A stretch of DNA of 64,000 bases from Roseitalea sp. MMSF_3546. Lineage in GTDB: Bacteria > Pseudomonadota > Alphaproteobacteria > Rhizobiales > Rhizobiaceae. Position numbers and translations under genes: made by a program. The DNA lies in assembly GCF_030732865.1 (NCBI RefSeq), contig NZ_JASHKB010000002.1:1-64000 (forward strand). The letters are read 5' to 3'. Shown here in pieces: positions 60,431 through 64,000 of the stretch. How positions within the stretch are numbered: position 1 is the first letter of the stretch; each line of letters opens with the position of its first letter. The notes under the pieces were generated by a model. It searched no databases. It saw only the letters and a list, made by a program, of their open reading frames with translations, and was not told the origin of the DNA.

Positions 60431-60925
60431 TCAGGCTCCCCTGGCGGTGAGAAAATGGTCGAGAAGAAACGCGCTCGCGCCGGGCAGCTTGAGCGCTTCG
60501 GAGGCGGCGACGCGCTCGGGCGTGTAATGGCCGGCGCCATCGAGGCAGTTGATCGTGCCGATCACCCCGCCATCGACCACGATCGGGACATTGATGACCG
60601 ATTCGCAGCCCAGCGAAGCGATGAGGTCATGATCGCCGAACACCTCGGCGATGCCGGCGATGTCGTTGGCGACGAAGGTCCTGTGGCCGTCGAGCACATG
60701 GGCGGTCCAGTGGGTCTGGTTGACCGGCTTGGTGCCGAGCTCGGGATAGGCGTCGGGCATGTTCGAATAGATGCGGCGCGCCTGGCGGGTGGTGGCGTCG
60801 AAGGTCATCAGGGTGAACAGCCTGGCGCCGACGGTCCGGCGGGCCAGCGCGCACAGCGCGTCGAAGGTGGCGCGCGGCTGGTTGCCGGGGCTGGCGAGTG
60901 CGGCGGTGAAGGCGGTGGCAGTCAA
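60431..60925 (-). CDS. GAF-domain protein of the hydantoinase operon
   Basis: This 164-residue protein is a single GAF domain: ATFDALCALARRTVGARLFT, HWTAHVLDGHRTFVANDIAG, CESVINVPIVVDGGVIGTIN. The start is a TTG at 60925 that overlaps the upstream ABC gene stop (TTGA); no ATG is available in a better place. It may sense the substrate or another small molecule. A truncated relative lies at 49945-50205. Confidence 0.83.
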   Translation of the reverse strand: MTATAFTAALASPGNQPRATFDALCALARRTVGARLFTLMTFDATTRQARRIYSNMPDAYPELGTKPVNQTHWTAHVLDGHRTFVANDIAGIAEVFGDHDLIASLGCESVINVPIVVDGGVIGTINCLDGAGHYTPERVAASEALKLPGASAFLLDHFLTARGA

Positions 60926-61740
60926 GGGGCATCCTCTTTTGTGTGGGCGGCAAGCTTGTCGCGCAGGGCCAGTTCGTCCCCGGTGATGACGGGCACGGCG
61001 CTGATCAGGCGGCGGGTATAGGTCTGCGAGGGTGCCGAGAAGATGGTCTCGGTGTCGCCGATCTCGATCATCCGGCCCTTTTCGAAGACCGCGATGCGGT
61101 CGGCGATGTTGCGCACGACCGACAGATCGTGGGTGATGAAGATGTAGGTCAGCCCGCGTTCGGCGCGCAGCGCATCGAGCAGGCGCAAGACGCGCGCCTG
61201 CACCAGCACGTCGAGCGCCGAGGTCGGCTCGTCGAGCACGACCACGCGCGACTGGCAGGCGAGCGCGCGGGCGATGGCGACCCTCTGGCGTTGTCCGCCC
61301 GACAGCGCGGCCGGCGCGCGTCTTGCGTATTCGGCGGCAAGGCCGACCTCCTCGAGCAGGGCGCCGACGATGGCTGCGCGGTCGGCCGGCGCGCCGATCC
61401 CGTGCACGTCGAGCGCGAGCCGCAGCGTCGCGCCGATCGAGCGCTTGGGATTGAGCGAGGACAGCGGGTTCTGCTGGACGAGCTGGATCGCCTGCCGGTG
61501 GGCGAGCGCGCGCCGGGCCGGCAGGACCGTGCCCTCGAGCGCGATCTCGCCGGTCGTCGGCGGATAGATGCCAAGGATCATGTTGGCCAGCGTCGACTTG
61601 CCCGAGCCCGATTCGCCGACGATGGCAAGGCACTCGCCGGCGGCGACGTCGAAGGAGACCGATCGGACCGCGTGCACCGCGCCGTCGCCGGTTCCGAAGG
61701 TGCGGCTGACATCGCTCAGGCGCAGGATCGGCGCGGTCAT
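60922..61740 (-). CDS. Dipeptide-type ABC transporter ATPase (DppF-like)
   Basis: The protein is 272 residues from the ATG at 61740. It has Walker [16 protein letters not shown], signature LSGGQRQRVAIARAL, Walker B VVVLDEPTSALDV and the H-loop YIFITHDLSVV. The Q-loop region QLVQQNPLSSLNPKRSI and the C-terminal TYTRRLISAVP oligopeptide-family tail identify the second ATPase of an Opp/Dpp transporter. It overlaps the DppD-like gene by 4 bp. Confidence 0.94.
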   Translation of the reverse strand: MTAPILRLSDVSRTFGTGDGAVHAVRSVSFDVAAGECLAIVGESGSGKSTLANMILGIYPPTTGEIALEGTVLPARRALAHRQAIQLVQQNPLSSLNPKRSIGATLRLALDVHGIGAPADRAAIVGALLEEVGLAAEYARRAPAALSGGQRQRVAIARALACQSRVVVLDEPTSALDVLVQARVLRLLDALRAERGLTYIFITHDLSVVRNIADRIAVFEKGRMIEIGDTETIFSAPSQTYTRRLISAVPVITGDELALRDKLAAHTKEDAP

Positions 61741-62615
61741 GATGGCGCCTCCGCCTCGTGGTCGACGAGCGGCGCGGCGAAATCGGGCGAAGCCTCGGCG
61801 ATCTCGGGAATGCCGCCGCCGGTCAGGTGCGGCACGGCGGCCATCAGCGCGCGCGTATAGGGATGGCGCGGATCGGCGAAGACGGCATCGGTGGGGCCCT
61901 GCTCGACCATTCGGCCCTTGTATATGACATAGAGCCGGTCGGCGAATTCGCGCACCACGCCCAGATTGTGCGAGATGAACAGGACCGCCGTGTGATGGTC
62001 CTCGACCAGCCGGCGCATCAGCTGCAGCGTCTGCGCCTGCACGGTGACGTCCAGCGCGGTGCCCGGCTCGTCGGCGATCAGCAACGCCGGCTCGTTGGCG
62101 AGCGCCATGGCGATCATCACGCGCTGGTTCATGCCGCCCGAGAGCTGGAAGGGATAGGCGTTGAGCACGCGCTGCGCATCGCGGATCGACACCTCGGCGA
62201 GGATCGCGGCGGCGCGGTCGTGCGCTGCCGCTTTCGCGACCGACGGATCGGCGCGGCGCAGCACGTCGTGGAACTGGTCGGCGATGCGGAAGACCGGGTT
62301 GAGCGATGAGGTCGGATCCTGGAAGATCATCGACATGGCCGTGCCGCGCAGGGCGTGGCGCGCACGCGAGGACATCAGCTCCAGATCGCGTCCGTCGAAC
62401 AGAACCTGGCCGGTGATCCGCGCCGATGGCAGATCCTGCAGCAGGCCGAGGACGATCCGCGCCGTCACCGACTTGCCCGAGCCGCTCTCGCCGACCAGCG
62501 CGACGCGCTCGCCCGGCTGGATGTGCAGGGATATGCCGTGCAGCACTTCGGTCAGGCCGGTATGGCCCTTGAAGCTCAGATGCAGGTCGCGGATGTCGAG
62601 CATGGGCGCGCTCAT
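61737..62615 (-). CDS. Dipeptide-type ABC transporter ATPase (DppD-like)
   Basis: The protein is 292 residues from the ATG at 62615. It has Walker [16 protein letters not shown], the signature [15 protein letters not shown], Walker [15 protein letters not shown], and [11 protein letters not shown]. The [17 protein letters not shown] tail is typical of DppD/OppD. It overlaps the permease gene by 4 bp. With the DppF-like protein it powers uptake of peptides or, in this operon, probably cyclic amide or amino-acid derivatives. Confidence 0.94.
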   Translation of the reverse strand: MSAPMLDIRDLHLSFKGHTGLTEVLHGISLHIQPGERVALVGESGSGKSVTARIVLGLLQDLPSARITGQVLFDGRDLELMSSRARHALRGTAMSMIFQDPTSSLNPVFRIADQFHDVLRRADPSVAKAAAHDRAAAILAEVSIRDAQRVLNAYPFQLSGGMNQRVMIAMALANEPALLIADEPGTALDVTVQAQTLQLMRRLVEDHHTAVLFISHNLGVVREFADRLYVIYKGRMVEQGPTDAVFADPRHPYTRALMAAVPHLTGGGIPEIAEASPDFAAPLVDHEAEAPS

Positions 62616-63445
62616 TGATCCGCTCCCAGAATGTCGCGCAGCGCATCGCCGATGAGATTGAAGCCGAATACGGCCACCAGAATGGCAAGGCCGGGAAACA
62701 CGGTCAGCCACCACGAATCGGGCAGATAGGTCGCCCCGGCGGCGACCATCGAGCCAAGGTCGGGCGTCGGGGGCTGCACGCCGAGCCCCAGAAAGGAGAG
62801 CGAGGAGGCGATGAGAATGACAAAGCCCATGTCGAGCGTCATCTTGGTGATGACCGCCGGCATGCAATTGGGCAGGATCTCGCGGAAGATGACATGGCCC
62901 CTGGAGGCGCCGATCACCTCGGCGGCCAGCACGTAGCCCTCCTCGCGCTCGCCGCGCGTGATGTTGTAGACGAGCCGCGCATACCAGGGCCACCACATGG
63001 CGGTGACCGCCAGCATGCCGTTGGTCAGCGTCGGCTCGAGCACGCCCATGATCGACATGGCAAGCACCAGCGGCGGGATCGACAGGAAGACGTCGGTCAG
63101 CCGCATCAGCAGATATTCGGTCCAGCCGCCCAGATAGCCGGCCAGAAGGCCGATCGTCACGCCGATGGGAACGGCGATGGCGAGCACGACGATGCCCAGG
63201 ACCAGCGAAATGCGATAGGCGTAGATGATGCGGCTGAACAGGTCGCGGCCGACCAGATCGGTGCCGAAGATGTAGGGCCATTGCGGCGGCTGGTTGAAGT
63301 TGGCGAAATCGACGACCGCGCCGCGATGGGCCGGAAACGGAGCGATGAAGTCGGCGAACACCGCCGAGATCACCACCAGCGCGACGAGGACGAGGCCGAG
63401 CAGCGACAGCGGGTTGGCCGCAAGGATGGCGAAGGTGCGCCTCAT
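62612..63445 (-). CDS. Dipeptide-type ABC transporter permease (DppC-like)
   Basis: This 277-residue protein has six transmembrane helices. The start LAANPLSLLGLVLVALVVIS, the FGTDLVGRDLFSRIIYAYRI segment and the permease loop EVIGASRGHVIFREILPNCM define the DppC/OppC group. It overlaps both neighbours by 4 bp. Confidence 0.94.
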   Translation of the reverse strand: MRRTFAILAANPLSLLGLVLVALVVISAVFADFIAPFPAHRGAVVDFANFNQPPQWPYIFGTDLVGRDLFSRIIYAYRISLVLGIVVLAIAVPIGVTIGLLAGYLGGWTEYLLMRLTDVFLSIPPLVLAMSIMGVLEPTLTNGMLAVTAMWWPWYARLVYNITRGEREEGYVLAAEVIGASRGHVIFREILPNCMPAVITKMTLDMGFVILIASSLSFLGLGVQPPTPDLGSMVAAGATYLPDSWWLTVFPGLAILVAVFGFNLIGDALRDILGADQ

Positions 63446-64000
63446 GACGCCCTCTGCGAATGGCGGATGCGCGGATTGAGAAAGGCGATCAGAAGATCGA
63501 CGATGATGTTGACGATCAGGAAGGTCGCCGAGATGATCAGCACCGTGCCGACGATGCCGTTGAGATCCTTGCGCAGGATCACCTCGACGCCATAGCGCGA
63601 AAGGCCCGGCCAGGCGAAGATCGCCTCGACCAGGAACGCATTGCCGAGCATGGCCGCGAAATCGAGCCCGATAATCGTCAGCGACGGGATCAGCGAGGGC
63701 TTGAAGGCGTAGCGATTGGCGATGCGGCGCTCGGAAAAGCCGTAGGACCGCGCCATCTCGATATAGGGGCGCTCATAGGTCTCGACCATGTTGGCGCGGG
63801 TCAGCCGGGCGGCCTGCCCGATGCCCGAAAGCGCCAGCGCGAAGGCGGGCAGGGCGATGTGCCACGCCGCATCGGCAAAAGCCCGCAGATTGCCGGCAAC
63901 CAGCGTATCGATCATCAGGAAGCCGGTCACGGGGGTGACGACGATGTCGTCCGAGATGCGCCCGGCAATTGGAAACAGCGGCAGATAGAAGGCAAACAGA
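63442..64000 (-). CDS. Dipeptide-type ABC transporter permease (DppB-like), partial
   Basis: The frame is open to the window edge. The visible 185 residues read LFAFYLPLFPIAGRISDDIV at the upstream side, then LPAFALALSGIGQAARLTRA, MARSYGFSERRIANRYAFKP, and the C-terminal helices ending AFLNPRIRHSQRAS. The GTG at 63930 is internal to the protein, not the start. The N-terminus and the substrate-binding protein should lie to the right of the window. Confidence 0.92.
   Translation of the reverse strand, partial: LFAFYLPLFPIAGRISDDIVVTPVTGFLMIDTLVAGNLRAFADAAWHIALPAFALALSGIGQAARLTRANMVETYERPYIEMARSYGFSERRIANRYAFKPSLIPSLTIIGLDFAAMLGNAFLVEAIFAWPGLSRYGVEVILRKDLNGIVGTVLIISATFLIVNIIVDLLIAFLNPRIRHSQRAS

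Noticed and set aside
56862-60527. A 1221-codon open frame on the plus strand
   Set aside because: It is antisense to hyuA and hyuB. It has low-complexity Arg/Asp-rich composition and no family pattern, and is an artefact of high third-position GC.
1-64000. CRISPR array, rRNA operon, insertion sequence or transposase
   Set aside because: No regularly spaced repeats, rRNA-like stretches or transposase motifs were seen on either strand. The only RNA gene I can support is tRNA-Arg.

Overview
The window looks like a high-GC alphaproteobacterial (probably Hyphomicrobiales/Rhizobiales) chromosome carrying the end of an integrated conjugative element. The lineage call rests on a complete PhyR-NepR-EcfG general stress system, which is restricted to Alphaproteobacteria, together with HWE-type histidine kinases, Ku/LigD and many GGAAC-N16/17-CGTT promoters.

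Region 1 (1-8.8 kb, + strand) is a tightly overlapping trb mating-pair operon: trbB (partial), C, D, E, J, trbK-alt, L, F, G, I and a DUF2274 gene. Region 2 (8.7-21.7 kb) is metabolic cargo of lower GC and looser spacing. It has a minus-strand set (MDR reductase, TIM-barrel isomerase-like protein, luciferase-like monooxygenase, SDR, LysR) divergent from a second LysR gene. A second minus-strand operon encodes an acetoin-dehydrogenase-like complex: E1 alpha, E1 beta, a free-standing lipoyl protein, an E2 catalytic core, a lipoate ligase, an exported TIM-barrel paralogue and an ABM-fold protein. An AcoR-like regulator lies beside it. Region 2 ends at the 3' end of a tRNA-Arg(CCG) gene (22145-22221), which I read as the attachment end of the element. 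No integrase is visible, so the other end should lie to the left of the window.

Region 3 (22.4-43.4 kb) is a stress island. It holds nepR-ecfG, phyR divergent from a second nepR, two soluble HWE kinases, an orphan receiver, a Crp/Fnr regulator, Dps, CsbD, DUF1328 and many small membrane or charged proteins, an aldehyde dehydrogenase, a phospholipase D-like protein, an AI-2E-type permease and a Ku-LigD end-joining pair. I found nine exact and three one-mismatch EcfG-type promoters placed upstream of these genes, so the island looks like a clustered general stress regulon. One gene (ExoD-like) carries an apparent single-base frameshift.

Region 4 (43.4-48.1 kb) is the conserved prkA - yeaH/yhbH (DUF444) - spoVR set. 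Region 5 (48.4-64 kb) is amino-acid and cyclic-amide catabolism. It includes an M24 peptidase, a hydroxyproline set (2-epimerase, FAD dehydrogenase, DHDPS-family deaminase, divergent GntR regulator), and a nine-gene operon of dipeptide-type ABC transporter genes, a GAF protein, hydantoinase/oxoprolinase A and B, an Asp/Glu/hydantoin racemase and a second B subunit. The transporter continues off the right edge.
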